Shown: positions 16,532 to 24,707 of the stretch, one piece after another | How the letters are laid out: each line of letters starts with the position of its first letter | Position numbering within the stretch: position 1 is the stretch's first letter | Source: Allobosea sp. | GTDB lineage: Bacteria > Pseudomonadota > Alphaproteobacteria > Rhizobiales > Beijerinckiaceae | Length of the DNA: 42,929 nucleotides | Direction: 5' to 3' | Assembly (NCBI RefSeq): GCF_017308075.1 | Contig: NZ_JAFKFX010000054.1 | Coordinates: forward strand, 1 to 42,929 | Translations under genes and position numbers: made by a program | The notes under the pieces: generated by a model | What the model was told of the DNA's origin: nothing | Database searches by the model: none | The model's input: the letters and a program-made list of their open reading frames with translations, nothing else

Positions 16532-16546
16532 TGTTATAATATTACA
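16532..16546. promoter_or_regulatory. Zur-box-like palindrome
   Basis: TGTTATAATATTACA is a 15-bp palindrome with 7-base half-sites and one mismatched pair. It closely matches the known proteobacterial Zur operator core (TGTTATANTATAACA). It lies 73 bases before the binding-protein start and just downstream of TTGACA (16499-16504) with a weak TCTATC at a 16-base spacing, which would place the box over the start site. It is a sharp AT island in GC-rich DNA. Repression by zinc-loaded Zur is inferred. Confidence 0.6.
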
Positions 16547-16618
16547 TATCAACCTACGCCGCACTTGGCGGGCTCACTCCCCGGCGCCGCCCGCTCTCTC
16601 CTGCCTTCGAAGGGTCCC

Positions 16619-17644
16619 ATGCGCGCCGTCCAGCGTTTCCGCCTCCCGCTCGCCCTGGCCGCCGGCCTGTGTCTCGCCACGGCCGCACAGGCGGCACCGA
16701 CGCAGTACCCGCTGACGCTGGAGAACTGCAGGGAGACCATCACCTTCAGCCAGGCGCCGAAGCGTGTGGTCGCCGTCGGCCAGACGCAGACCGAAATCCT
16801 CTATGCGCTCGGCCTCGGCGATCGCGTCGTCGGCACCGCCGTCTGGTTCAGCCCGGTCGCCAAGCCCTATGAGGCGGTGAATGCCAAGGTGAAGCGGCTC
16901 GCCGACAATGATCCGAGCTTCGAGGCGGTCGTCGCGCAGGAACCCGATCTCGTCACCGCGATGTTCGAATGGCATATCGGGCCGAACGGCATCGTCGGGA
17001 AGCGCGACCAGTTCGCCAAGGTCAAGGTACCAACCTATGTTTCCCCGACCGACTGCGTCGGCAAGGACAATTCCGGCCCCGGCGACGGCGTGCGGACCAA
17101 GATGTTCTCGATGGAGCTGGTCTACCAGAACATCCGCGAATTCGGCCAGATCTTCGACGTTTCCGACCGCGCCGAGGTCCTGATCGCCGAGCTGAAGGCA
17201 CGCGAGGAGAAGGCGGTCCAGTCGGTCGCCGGACTGAAGGCGCGCGACGTGCCGGTCGCCGTCTGGTTCTCCAGCAAGGACATCAAGGGCGACGCCTTCA
17301 TCGCAGGCAAGAACGGCGTGCCGGCCTATATCCTCTCGAAGCTCGGCGCCCGCAACGTCATCACCACCAATGAGGAATGGCCGCTGGTCGGCTGGGAGAG
17401 CATCGCCGCCGCGAACCCTGCGGTGATCGTCGTGGTCAGGATGGATCGCCGGCGCTTTCCCGCCGACGATGTCGATCTCAAGCTCAACTTCCTCAAGACC
17501 GACCCGGTGGCGAGCAAGCTCGACGCGGTCAAGCAGGACAGGATCGTGGTGATGGATGTCGGCGCGACGCGCGCCGGGCTCGACACCGTCGACGGGATCG
17601 AGGCGCTGGCACGCGGCATCGAGCGCTTCGGCCTGGCGCGGTGA
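16619..17644 (+). CDS. ABC transporter substrate-binding protein, FhuD/BtuF-like (metal chelate or corrinoid)
   Basis: 341-residue periplasmic helical-backbone receptor. The signal peptide ends at about AQA-AP (residue 25). Family features: PKRVVAVGQTQTEILYALGLGDRVVGT and the C-terminal half with LVGWESIAAANPAVIVVV. No histidine cluster points to free zinc, so a chelate is more likely. ATG 16619 has AAGGG in front; the frame open from 16454 would bury the signal peptide. It is the first gene of an importer operon controlled by a cobalamin riboswitch and a Zur-like box. Corrinoid, cobalt chelate, zinc chelate and siderophore are all possible. Confidence 0.88.
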   Translation: MRAVQRFRLPLALAAGLCLATAAQAAPTQYPLTLENCRETITFSQAPKRVVAVGQTQTEILYALGLGDRVVGTAVWFSPVAKPYEAVNAKVKRLADNDPSFEAVVAQEPDLVTAMFEWHIGPNGIVGKRDQFAKVKVPTYVSPTDCVGKDNSGPGDGVRTKMFSMELVYQNIREFGQIFDVSDRAEVLIAELKAREEKAVQSVAGLKARDVPVAVWFSSKDIKGDAFIAGKNGVPAYILSKLGARNVITTNEEWPLVGWESIAAANPAVIVVVRMDRRRFPADDVDLKLNFLKTDPVASKLDAVKQDRIVVMDVGATRAGLDTVDGIEALARGIERFGLAR

Positions 17645-18678
17645 GCCACCACCCCGTCCAGCCGAACTGGCCAGCGCGGATCGGCATCGCGGTCGCGGCG
17701 CTGGCCGCGCCGGTCTTCGCCATCGCCCTTGCGGTGACGATCGGAGAGATGCGGATTCCGCTGGCGACCGCCTTCCAGGCGCTCGGCAACGGCTTGTTTG
17801 ATCTGGGCTACCCTGTCAGCGCCATCCAGCAGGGCGTGATCTTCGACTACCGGCTGAGCCGGGCGCTGCTGGCGGGGCTGTGCGGCGGGGCACTGGCGCT
17901 GTCGGGCGCAATCCTGCAGGCGCTGCTGCGCAACCCGCTGGCCGAGCCCTATATTCTCGGCATCTCGGCCGGCGCCTCGACGGGCGCCGTGGCAGTGATG
18001 ATCCTCGGCTTCGGCGGGGCGGCGCTGACCGTCTCCGGCGGCGCCTTTCTCGGCTCGGTCGCGGCCCTGCTGATCGTCGCGCTGCTGGCCGCCGGCGCCG
18101 GCGGGGCGAGCGACCGCGTCATCCTCGCCGGGGTCGCCGGCTCCCAGCTCTTCAACGCCGCCACGGCGACGATCGTCACGACGCTCGCCAGCGCCGAGCA
18201 GGCGCGCGGCGTGATGTTCTGGCTGCTCGGCAATTTCGGCGGCGTGCGCTGGCCGGACGTCTTCGTCGCGACACCGGTCGCGCTCGCCGGCTTCGCGATC
18301 TGCATGCTGCACGCCAAGGCGCTCGACGCCTTCGCCTTCGGCGCGGACGCCGCCGCCTCGCTCGGCGTCGCGGTGACGCGCGTGCGCGTCGTCCTCTTCG
18401 CGGTGACCGCGGTGATGACCGCGACCATGGTCAGCATCGTCGGCACGATCGGCTTCGTCGGCCTCGTCATCCCGCATGCCGCCCGCTTCCTGGTCGGCCC
18501 CGGCCATGCCCGGTTGCTGCCGGTCTGCCTCGTCATCGGCGCGATCTTCATGATCCTGGCCGACATCCTCTCGCGCATCCTGGTACCGCAGCAGATCCTG
18601 CCGATCGGCGTCGTCACCGCCCTGGTCGGCGCACCGGCCTTCGCCATCATCCTCTATCGCGCCAGGCGGCCGGCATGA
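17641..18678 (+). CDS. FecCD-family ABC transporter permease
   Basis: 345-residue membrane permease with about ten membrane helices, typical of BtuC/FhuB/FecCD importers. Diagnostic motifs: RLSRALLAGLCGGALALSGA, RNPLAEPYILGISAGAS and GTIGFVGLVIPHAAR. The GTG start at 17641 overlaps the binding-protein stop (GTGA), and the stop overlaps the ATPase start (ATGA), so translation is coupled. The frame runs farther upstream to 17377 inside the binding-protein gene, but that part shows no family match. A homodimer would form the channel. Confidence 0.94.
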   Translation: MSHHPVQPNWPARIGIAVAALAAPVFAIALAVTIGEMRIPLATAFQALGNGLFDLGYPVSAIQQGVIFDYRLSRALLAGLCGGALALSGAILQALLRNPLAEPYILGISAGASTGAVAVMILGFGGAALTVSGGAFLGSVAALLIVALLAAGAGGASDRVILAGVAGSQLFNAATATIVTTLASAEQARGVMFWLLGNFGGVRWPDVFVATPVALAGFAICMLHAKALDAFAFGADAAASLGVAVTRVRVVLFAVTAVMTATMVSIVGTIGFVGLVIPHAARFLVGPGHARLLPVCLVIGAIFMILADILSRILVPQQILPIGVVTALVGAPAFAIILYRARRPA

Positions 18679-19463
18679 CGCTCTCGGCGCGTGACGTTTT
18701 CTGGGGCACCTCCGGGCGCATGATCGTCGACGGCGTGACGCTCGAAGCCGCGCCCGGCAAGATCCTCGGCCTGATCGGGCCGAACGGCTCCGGCAAGTCG
18801 AGCCTGCTGCGGCTGCTCTGCCGACTGCGCAATGTCTCGTCCGGCGTGGTCGAGCTCGATGGCCGCGATATCGGCCAGGTGTCGCGGCGCGAGCTCGCCC
18901 GCCGCCTCGCCTTCGTCGAACAGCAGGCGACGACCGAGATCCAGCTCTGCGTCTGCGACGTCGTCCGCCTCGGCCGCACCCCGCATCGCAGCGCCCTCGC
19001 CTCCTGGAGCGCGGCCGACGAGCAGGCAGTCGACGCGGCGCTGGCTCGGGTCGGCATGAGCGAACGGCACGACCAGCTCTGGCACACGCTCTCGGGCGGC
19101 GAGCGCCAGCGCGTGCATATCGCGCGGGCTTTGGCGCAGACCCCGAGCGAGCTCATCCTCGACGAGCCGACCAATCATCTCGACATCCAGCACCAGCTCT
19201 CGATTCTGACGCTGGTCCGCCGGCTCGGCGTGACCTGCATCGTCGCCCTGCACGATCTCAACCTCGCGGCGCTGTTCTGCGACGAGATCGCTCTGCTGCA
19301 CGAAGGCCGGCTGGTCGCCTCCGGCACGCCCGAGACCGTGCTGACCGAGGAGACGATCCGGCGGGTCTTCGGCGTCGCGGTCAGGATCGGCGCCACCGCT
19401 TCCGGCCGGCGCCATATCGAATACCTCGTCGACCCCGACTGCTATGGAGAGGCCGCGCCATGA
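18675..19463 (+). CDS. ABC transporter ATP-binding protein (FecE/BtuD/FhuC type)
   Basis: 262-residue ATPase. Walker A GPNGSGKS at 35-42, Q-loop FVEQQATTE, signature LSGGERQRVHIARAL, Walker B ELILDEPTNHLD, switch histidine ALHDLNLAA. The LDEPTNHLDI and HDLNLA motifs are typical of siderophore and B12 importers. It overlaps the permease and the methyltransferase by 4 bases on each side, so the four genes form one tight operon. Confidence 0.95.
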   Translation: MTLSARDVFWGTSGRMIVDGVTLEAAPGKILGLIGPNGSGKSSLLRLLCRLRNVSSGVVELDGRDIGQVSRRELARRLAFVEQQATTEIQLCVCDVVRLGRTPHRSALASWSAADEQAVDAALARVGMSERHDQLWHTLSGGERQRVHIARALAQTPSELILDEPTNHLDIQHQLSILTLVRRLGVTCIVALHDLNLAALFCDEIALLHEGRLVASGTPETVLTEETIRRVFGVAVRIGATASGRRHIEYLVDPDCYGEAAP

Positions 19464-20116
19464 CCGCTTCCGACGTGCAACATGCCGTGACCGGTTACTG
19501 GACCGCGCGCGCGCCGAAATTCGACGGCGTCGCCTCGCATGTCGCCCAGTCCGCGATCTGGCAGGAGGTCCTGGAAGCGGCCTTCGCCGCCAAGCAGCCG
19601 CTCGACGTCGTCGATCTCGGCACCGGCACGGGCGCCTGCGCGCTGGTCGCGGCCTCGCTTGGCCATCGCGTGCGTGCCTATGACGGTGCGGAGGGCATGC
19701 TCGCCGTGGCGCGGGCCGCCGCGGAAGCACAGGGCCTCGCCGTCGACTTCATCGCCGAGACGCTGCAGGATGCCGGCATCACGCGGGGCTCGGCCGATAT
19801 CGTAACGCTGCGCAATGTGCTGTGGACGCTGGAGCAGCCGATGGCGGCGCTGCGCAAGGCTCGCGACATCCTGCGCCCGGGCGGACGGATCGTCATCTCC
19901 GATGGACTCTGGTCGGTCGCGCCGCAATACCGCTCGACCTATCCGACCGATGTCGCCGCCCGCCTGCCGCTGCATGACGGGCTGACCGAGGACAAGGCCC
20001 GGCAGATGCTGGACGAGGCCGGTTTCGGGCCGGCCACGTCCTGGCAGCACCTGTTCCCGGCCTCGCCCTATCCGGGCGACGTGCCGATGTTCGTGCTCTC
20101 GGCCGTCCGGGCCTGA
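19460..20116 (+). CDS. Class I SAM-dependent methyltransferase
   Basis: 218 residues with a Rossmann SAM-binding domain: motif I VVDLGTGTGACAL at 50-62, motif II-type acidic residue in VRAYDGAEGML, and motif post-I ADIVTLRNVLWTL. Family members methylate small molecules; UbiE-like and arsenite-like enzymes are similar. It is the last gene of the metal-importer operon, coupled by ATGA. It might modify an imported chelator or a corrinoid-related compound, but no substrate can be assigned. It converges on the dioxygenase gene at 20136 with 19 bases between. Confidence 0.88.
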   Translation: MTASDVQHAVTGYWTARAPKFDGVASHVAQSAIWQEVLEAAFAAKQPLDVVDLGTGTGACALVAASLGHRVRAYDGAEGMLAVARAAAEAQGLAVDFIAETLQDAGITRGSADIVTLRNVLWTLEQPMAALRKARDILRPGGRIVISDGLWSVAPQYRSTYPTDVAARLPLHDGLTEDKARQMLDEAGFGPATSWQHLFPASPYPGDVPMFVLSAVRA

Positions 20117-20135
20117 AAGCGCCGCGCCCCTGCCC

Positions 20136-21101
20136 TCAGTGGCCGGCGTTCGGGACCGGCGGCGTGCCGTGGGTGTGAAAACTCTCGATCGTCTTCAGCC
20201 CCCAGGCCTGGCCCTTCTTCCGCTCCTCCTCCGTCCAGGTGACGGTCTGCCAGTCCGGATCGAGGATCAGGCGCGCGCCGGCATTGGCGATCTCGACGCG
20301 GTTGCCGGCAGGTTCGTAGACATAGAGGAAGAAGGTCTGCTGCACCGCGTGCTTGTGCGGGCCTGTCTCGATGTAGACGCCGTTCTCGAGGAAGATGTCG
20401 GCGGCCTCCAGTACATGCTCGCGCTGGTCGACGGCATAGGTGACGTGGTGGAAACGTCCCAGGCTGCCGGTATGGTCGCGGGTATAGGCGATGTCGTAGC
20501 TCTTGTTGTTGACGGTGAACCAGCAGCCGCCGACCTCGCCGGAATCGAGCACGATCTGCTCGGTGACGCGGCTGCCCAGCGCTTTCGGCAGGAAGTCGCG
20601 GATCGCCGCGACGTCGCGGGCGAGCAGGTTGAGATGGTCGAGCCGGCGCACCGCGCAGCCGCGGCCGTGATTGCGCTGCGGCTGGTTCTTCAGCGCCGGG
20701 CGCTCATGCGGCGGGGCGACATACTTGTTGGTGTCGAAATAGATCTCGAAGACATGATCGTCCGGGTCGCGGAAACGATAGGCCCGGCCATGCCCGAGAT
20801 CGCCATCCACCCAGCCGATACCGCACCCCATCGTCTCGATCGCCTCGACGCGGCGCAGCAGCGCCTGCTCGCTGGTGGCACGATAGGCGACATGGCCAAT
20901 GCCGGTGGTCTTCGCCGCCGTCAGCTTCAGCGTATGGAACTCGTAATCGTCCCAGGCGCGCAGGAAGACGCTGTCGCCCTCGCGCCCGCTCTCGGTCAGC
21001 CCGTAGACATTGACGAAGAAATCGAGGCTCTCGGCCGGCTTGTCGGTGAGAAGCTCGACATGCGCGAGATGGGCGATGTCGAAGCAGGGCTCGCTGCTCA
21101 T
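20136..21101 (-). CDS. Catechol 2,3-dioxygenase-like type I extradiol dioxygenase (VOC fold)
   Basis: 321-residue ring-cleaving dioxygenase with two vicinal-oxygen-chelate halves. Iron ligands are visible in the second half: H156 (RRLDHLNLL), H219 (GRFHHVTYAV) and E270 (NRVEIANAG). The length is typical of homoprotocatechuate/catechol 2,3-dioxygenases. ATG 21101 has GGAGG in front and overlaps the MetE-like stop; the longer frame is a shadow. It is the last gene of the aromatic-acid operon. It cleaves a catechol meta to a hydroxyl; the exact catechol is unknown. Protocatechuate- or gallate-type substrates would link to the lower-pathway genes. Confidence 0.9.
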   Translation of the reverse strand: MSSEPCFDIAHLAHVELLTDKPAESLDFFVNVYGLTESGREGDSVFLRAWDDYEFHTLKLTAAKTTGIGHVAYRATSEQALLRRVEAIETMGCGIGWVDGDLGHGRAYRFRDPDDHVFEIYFDTNKYVAPPHERPALKNQPQRNHGRGCAVRRLDHLNLLARDVAAIRDFLPKALGSRVTEQIVLDSGEVGGCWFTVNNKSYDIAYTRDHTGSLGRFHHVTYAVDQREHVLEAADIFLENGVYIETGPHKHAVQQTFFLYVYEPAGNRVEIANAGARLILDPDWQTVTWTEEERKKGQAWGLKTIESFHTHGTPPVPNAGH

Positions 21102-22207
21102 CCCCAGACCTCCCTGGCGACTTCGAGGATGCGCGAGAGCTTGGCCCATTGCTCGTCCTCGGCGAGGACATTGCCCTCCTCGGTCGAGGCGAAACCGCAT
21201 TGCGGCGACAGGCAGAGCTGCTCCAGCGGAGCGTATTTCGAGGCTTCTTCGATCCGGCGCTTGAGATTGTCCTTGCTCTCGATCTCCCCGAACTTCGAGG
21301 TGACGAGGCCGAGCACGACCTGCTTGTCGCCCCTCGGCAGGAAGCGCAGCGGCTCGAAGCCGCCGGAGCGGTCGTCGTCCCACTCCATGAAATAGCCGTC
21401 GACATCGATCTGGTTGAAGACCATGTCGGCCACCGGCTCATAGCCGCCCGAAGCGATGAAGGTCGACTTGAAGTTGCCGCGGCAGGTGTGGGTGGTGATC
21501 TGCATGTCGGCCGGCTTGGCCTTGAGCGCGGCGTTGAGCACGTCGCGGTAGATGAAGATCAGCCTGTCCGGATCGTCGCCGCGCTCGGCCAGCATCTTGC
21601 GCTGCTCGGGATCGCAGAAATAGGACAGGCTGGTATCGTCGAGCTGCAGATAGCGGCAGCCGGCATCGTAGAAGGCCTTGATCGCCTTGGCGTAGGCCTT
21701 GCCGAGATCGTCGTAGTAATCCTCCATCCTGAGATAGGCGCTCGGGTCGATCGCCTTCCGCCCGCCGCGATAATGCAGCATGGACGGGCTCGGGATCGTC
21801 ATCTTCGGCACGCGGCTGGTCACCGACGCAAGGAACTTGAAGTGGGCCAGATGCGGATGGTCGGCCGGGAAGTCGAGCTTGCCGGTGACGCGGATGCCGT
21901 GCCCCTTGGTGGCGACGCCCTTGAACTGGATTCCCGCATCGGTCTCGTAGGTCGTGACGCCGGTCAAGCCGTCGAGAAAGTCGAAATGCCAGAAGGCGCG
22001 GCGATATTCGCCATCTGTCACCGCCTGCAGGCCGATTTCCTCCTGCTTCCTGACGAGCTTCCTGATCTCCTCGTCCTCGATCGCGGTGAGATCGGCCTGG
22101 CTGATCTCGCCGGCCGCATGCCTGGCGCGGGCGTCCTTGACCGGCGCGCTGCGCAGCAGGCTGCCGACCACGTCGCCCCGGAAAGGCGGCTTCTTCCTCT
22201 GGGTCAT
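21098..22207 (-). CDS. MetE-like zinc methyltransferase (cobalamin-independent methionine synthase C-terminal family)
   Basis: 369 residues, corresponding to the catalytic C-terminal half of MetE. The zinc ligand set is intact: H240 and C242 (TTHTCRGN), E275 and C337 (SPQCGFAS), matching the H-x-C...E...C pattern of MetE. Members transfer a methyl group to a thiol, often to homocysteine. The N-terminal folate-binding half of MetE is absent. It lies inside an aromatic catabolic operon, which is odd for a methionine gene, so it may take a methyl group from a methoxylated aromatic or handle a related methyl donor (speculative). ATG 22207 has GGAGG seven bases upstream. Confidence 0.88.
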   Translation of the reverse strand: MTQRKKPPFRGDVVGSLLRSAPVKDARARHAAGEISQADLTAIEDEEIRKLVRKQEEIGLQAVTDGEYRRAFWHFDFLDGLTGVTTYETDAGIQFKGVATKGHGIRVTGKLDFPADHPHLAHFKFLASVTSRVPKMTIPSPSMLHYRGGRKAIDPSAYLRMEDYYDDLGKAYAKAIKAFYDAGCRYLQLDDTSLSYFCDPEQRKMLAERGDDPDRLIFIYRDVLNAALKAKPADMQITTHTCRGNFKSTFIASGGYEPVADMVFNQIDVDGYFMEWDDDRSGGFEPLRFLPRGDKQVVLGLVTSKFGEIESKDNLKRRIEEASKYAPLEQLCLSPQCGFASTEEGNVLAEDEQWAKLSRILEVAREVWG

Positions 22208-22232
22208 GACGTTTCCTCCCGGTTCTTGATGG

Positions 22233-22958
22233 TCATGCTGCGGCGGCGAGGCCGAGATGATGTTCGAGGCGCTCAGGCTCGGCGATGAGCGTGGCACTGC
22301 GTTCGGCCAGCACGACGCGGCCGCGTTCGAGCACGATGGCGTCGTCGGTCAATTCGAGGATTTTTCGCGCATGCTGCTCGATCACGATCGCGGAAAGCCC
22401 CTCCTCGCGGAACAGGCCCTTCAGCGCCTTGAGCAGTTCCTCAACGATGATCGGGGCGAGACCCTCGGTCGGCTCGTCGAGCAGCAGGAGCTTCGGATTG
22501 AGCATCAGGGCCCGGCCGATCGCCAGCATCTGCTGCTCGCCGCCGGAAAGCTGGTTGCCGAGATTGGCCTTGCGCTCCGCCAGCCGGGGAAACATGCGAA
22601 AGACGCGGGCCGCGTCCCACGGCCCCGGCAGCGCCACCGCAGTCAGGTTCTCCAGCACGGTCAAGGACTTGAAGATGTTGCGCTCTTGCGGCACCCAGCC
22701 GATTCCGGCATGGGCGCGCTGCTCGGGCGAGGCGGTGGAGAGGTCGCGATCGGCGAGCACGATCCGCCCGCCGCGCCGTCGCGTCACACCGATGATGCTG
22801 TTGACCAAAGTCGTCTTGCCGACGCCGTTGCGGCCGAGCAGCGCGAGCGAGCGCCCTTGGGCAAGGCTGAGGTCGATATCGAACAGCACCTGCGCCTCGC
22901 CATAGCCGGCGCTCAGTTTCTCGATCCTCAGGAGTTCAGTCGATGCTGCGTCAGACAT
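22233..22958 (-). CDS. livF: Branched-chain amino acid-type ABC transporter ATP-binding protein (LivF)
   Basis: 241-residue ATPase with Walker A GRNGVGKTT near 42-50, signature LSGGEQQMLAIGRAL, Walker B LLLLDEPTEGLAP and switch histidine VIEQHARKIL. The phrase EPTEGLAPIIVEEL is characteristic of LivF. The ATG at 22958 overlaps the LivG stop by 8 bases, so it is coupled; an in-frame GTG lies at 22970. With LivG, LivM, LivH and LivK it completes an importer of the hydrophobic amino acid/aromatic acid (HAAT) family. Confidence 0.95.
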   Translation of the reverse strand: MSDAASTELLRIEKLSAGYGEAQVLFDIDLSLAQGRSLALLGRNGVGKTTLVNSIIGVTRRRGGRIVLADRDLSTASPEQRAHAGIGWVPQERNIFKSLTVLENLTAVALPGPWDAARVFRMFPRLAERKANLGNQLSGGEQQMLAIGRALMLNPKLLLLDEPTEGLAPIIVEELLKALKGLFREEGLSAIVIEQHARKILELTDDAIVLERGRVVLAERSATLIAEPERLEHHLGLAAAA

Positions 22959-23703
22959 GGGCGCTCTCACCGAGATAAGCCGCCCGCACGGCCGGATCGC
23001 GCGCCATCTCCTCCGGCGTCCCTTCCGCCAGCACGCGCCCGTTGACCAGCACGGTGATGCGCGTCGCGAAGCGGAAGACGAGGTCCATGTCGTGCTCGAT
23101 CAGCAGCACCGAGACATCGTCCGGAAGCTCGGCGACCGTCTGCATCAGTTCGCGCCGTTCGGCTTCCGGCACGCCGGCCGCCGGCTCGTCGAGCAGCAGG
23201 ACCGTGGGCCGCGCGGCGAAGGCGGCGGCGATCTCGATCTGGCGCTGCTTGCCATAGGGCAGCGTCGCGATGGTGCGATCCATCATATCATCGAGCCTGA
23301 AGCGGGTCAGGATCTCTGCGGTCTGCCCGACCAGTTCCGCATCGAGATCGAGCGCGCGGAAGGGCCGACTGCCGCGGCCGAGCCGCTCGGAGGTGACGAG
23401 AGCGATCATCTCAAGTGGCGTCATCGAGCCGAAGAGCTGGTTGATCTGGAAGGTGCGGGCGAGGCCACGCTTCACCCGCGCCTCACGTGACAGCCTCGTG
23501 ATGTCTTCGCCCATCAATGCGATGCGCCCGGAACTCGGCTTGAGCACGCCGGTGAGCTGGTTGACGAAAGTGGTCTTGCCGGCGCCGTTCGGGCCGATCA
23601 GGGCGTGGCGGGCGCCCTTCGCCAGCGAAAAATCGACATGGTCCGTTGCGGTGATCCCACCGAAATTCTTGCAGAGCTCAAAGGTTTGGAGAGCGACGCT
23701 CAT
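22951..23703 (-). CDS. livG: Branched-chain amino acid-type ABC transporter ATP-binding protein (LivG)
   Basis: 250-residue ATPase. Walker A GPNGAGKTT at about 35-43, NQLTGVLKPSSG, signature in the LivG variant form LPYGKQRQIEIAAAFA, Walker B VLLLDEPAAG, and VLLIEHDMDLVF. The start overlaps the LivM stop by ATGA (23700-23703), so it is cotranscribed. The GKQ in place of the usual GQQ is a minor variant. Partner of LivF as a heterodimeric motor. Confidence 0.95.
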   Translation of the reverse strand: MSVALQTFELCKNFGGITATDHVDFSLAKGARHALIGPNGAGKTTFVNQLTGVLKPSSGRIALMGEDITRLSREARVKRGLARTFQINQLFGSMTPLEMIALVTSERLGRGSRPFRALDLDAELVGQTAEILTRFRLDDMMDRTIATLPYGKQRQIEIAAAFAARPTVLLLDEPAAGVPEAERRELMQTVAELPDDVSVLLIEHDMDLVFRFATRITVLVNGRVLAEGTPEEMARDPAVRAAYLGESAHV

Positions 23704-24707
23704 CGCGCCCCTCCCCGGCCGAAACGCGCGAAACGACCGGCCACGGTCTTCACCGCGCCATGGATGATCTCGCGGCCGCCGAGCACGAAGAGCACGAGGA
23801 AGAGCCCGATCCAGAACATCCAGTATTGCGGGGTGAAGCTCGAAATCGCGTCCTGCAGCAGCTTGAAGGCGATGGCGCCGACGAGCCCGCCATAGAGATA
23901 GCCGGCGCCGCCGATGATCAGCACCAGCATCAGATCGGCCGAGCGATGGAAATCGAGCACGTCGAGCGAGACGAACTGCGTGGTCTGGGCGAGCAGCGCC
24001 CCGGCCGCCCCGGCATAGGCCGCAGCCAGGGTGTAAGCCGCGGCGAGGCGCCGCCCGTTCGGGACGCCCGAGGCCGAGGCGCGCAGCGGATTGTCGCGGA
24101 CCGCTCGCAAGGAAAGCCCGAAGGGCGAATGCACCACGCGCCGCGCAATCAGGAACAGCAGGAAGAGGACGCTGAGCGAATAGAGATAGGCGGTGCGCCC
24201 GAAGATATCGAACTCGAACTGGCCGAGCACCGGCTTCATCATCACGCCCTGCAGGCCATCGGCGCCGCCCGTCAATGAACCGAAGGAATTCGCCAGCTCG
24301 TAGAGGATCAGCGCGACGCCGAGCGTCACCATCAGCCGGGTGAGATCGCTGCCACGCAGGACCAGCGGGCTGGTGAGCAGGCCGAGCAGCCCGGCCGCCG
24401 CCATCCCCACGAAAAGGCCCGCCAGCGGATCGCCGGTCACGTATTTCGCGAAGATTCCGGCCGCATACGCGCCCATGCCGAGGAAGGCGGCATGGCCCAG
24501 CGAGACGATGCCGGCATAGCCGAGGATCAGGTCGAGCGAGAGCGCGAACAGGGCGAGGATCGTGATCTCGTTGAGCAGCAGCAGATGGCGCGGGAACAGC
24601 AGAAAGGCCGCAAAGGCGAGGATCCAGAAGCCGATCTCGACCGGATGCCAGCGGCGGCCGGCATAGAGCGCCTGCCTGACCCTGGCTTCGAAGCTCTCGG
24701 CGCTCAT
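23700..24707 (-). CDS. livM: Branched-chain amino acid-type ABC transporter permease (LivM)
   Basis: 335-residue membrane permease with about eight to ten helices. Family markers are YAGIVSLGHAAFLGMGAYAAGI, LRGSDLTRLMVTLG, LRAVRDNPLRASASG and IIGGAGYLYGGLVGAIAF. ATG 24707 overlaps the LivH stop by ATGA. A longer frame to 25238 reads through LivH in another phase and is discarded. Forms the channel together with LivH. Confidence 0.95.
   Translation of the reverse strand: MSAESFEARVRQALYAGRRWHPVEIGFWILAFAAFLLFPRHLLLLNEITILALFALSLDLILGYAGIVSLGHAAFLGMGAYAAGIFAKYVTGDPLAGLFVGMAAAGLLGLLTSPLVLRGSDLTRLMVTLGVALILYELANSFGSLTGGADGLQGVMMKPVLGQFEFDIFGRTAYLYSLSVLFLLFLIARRVVHSPFGLSLRAVRDNPLRASASGVPNGRRLAAAYTLAAAYAGAAGALLAQTTQFVSLDVLDFHRSADLMLVLIIGGAGYLYGGLVGAIAFKLLQDAISSFTPQYWMFWIGLFLVLFVLGGREIIHGAVKTVAGRFARFGRGGAR

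Noticed and set aside
16454-16618. Upstream extension of the metal-importer binding protein
   Set aside because: It would put 55 residues before a good signal peptide and run across the Zur-like box; ATG 16619 has its own ribosome site.
20139-22288. Two long plus-strand frames opposite the dioxygenase and MetE-like genes
   Set aside because: Metal-ligand motifs, ribosome sites and overlapping starts support the minus-strand genes only.
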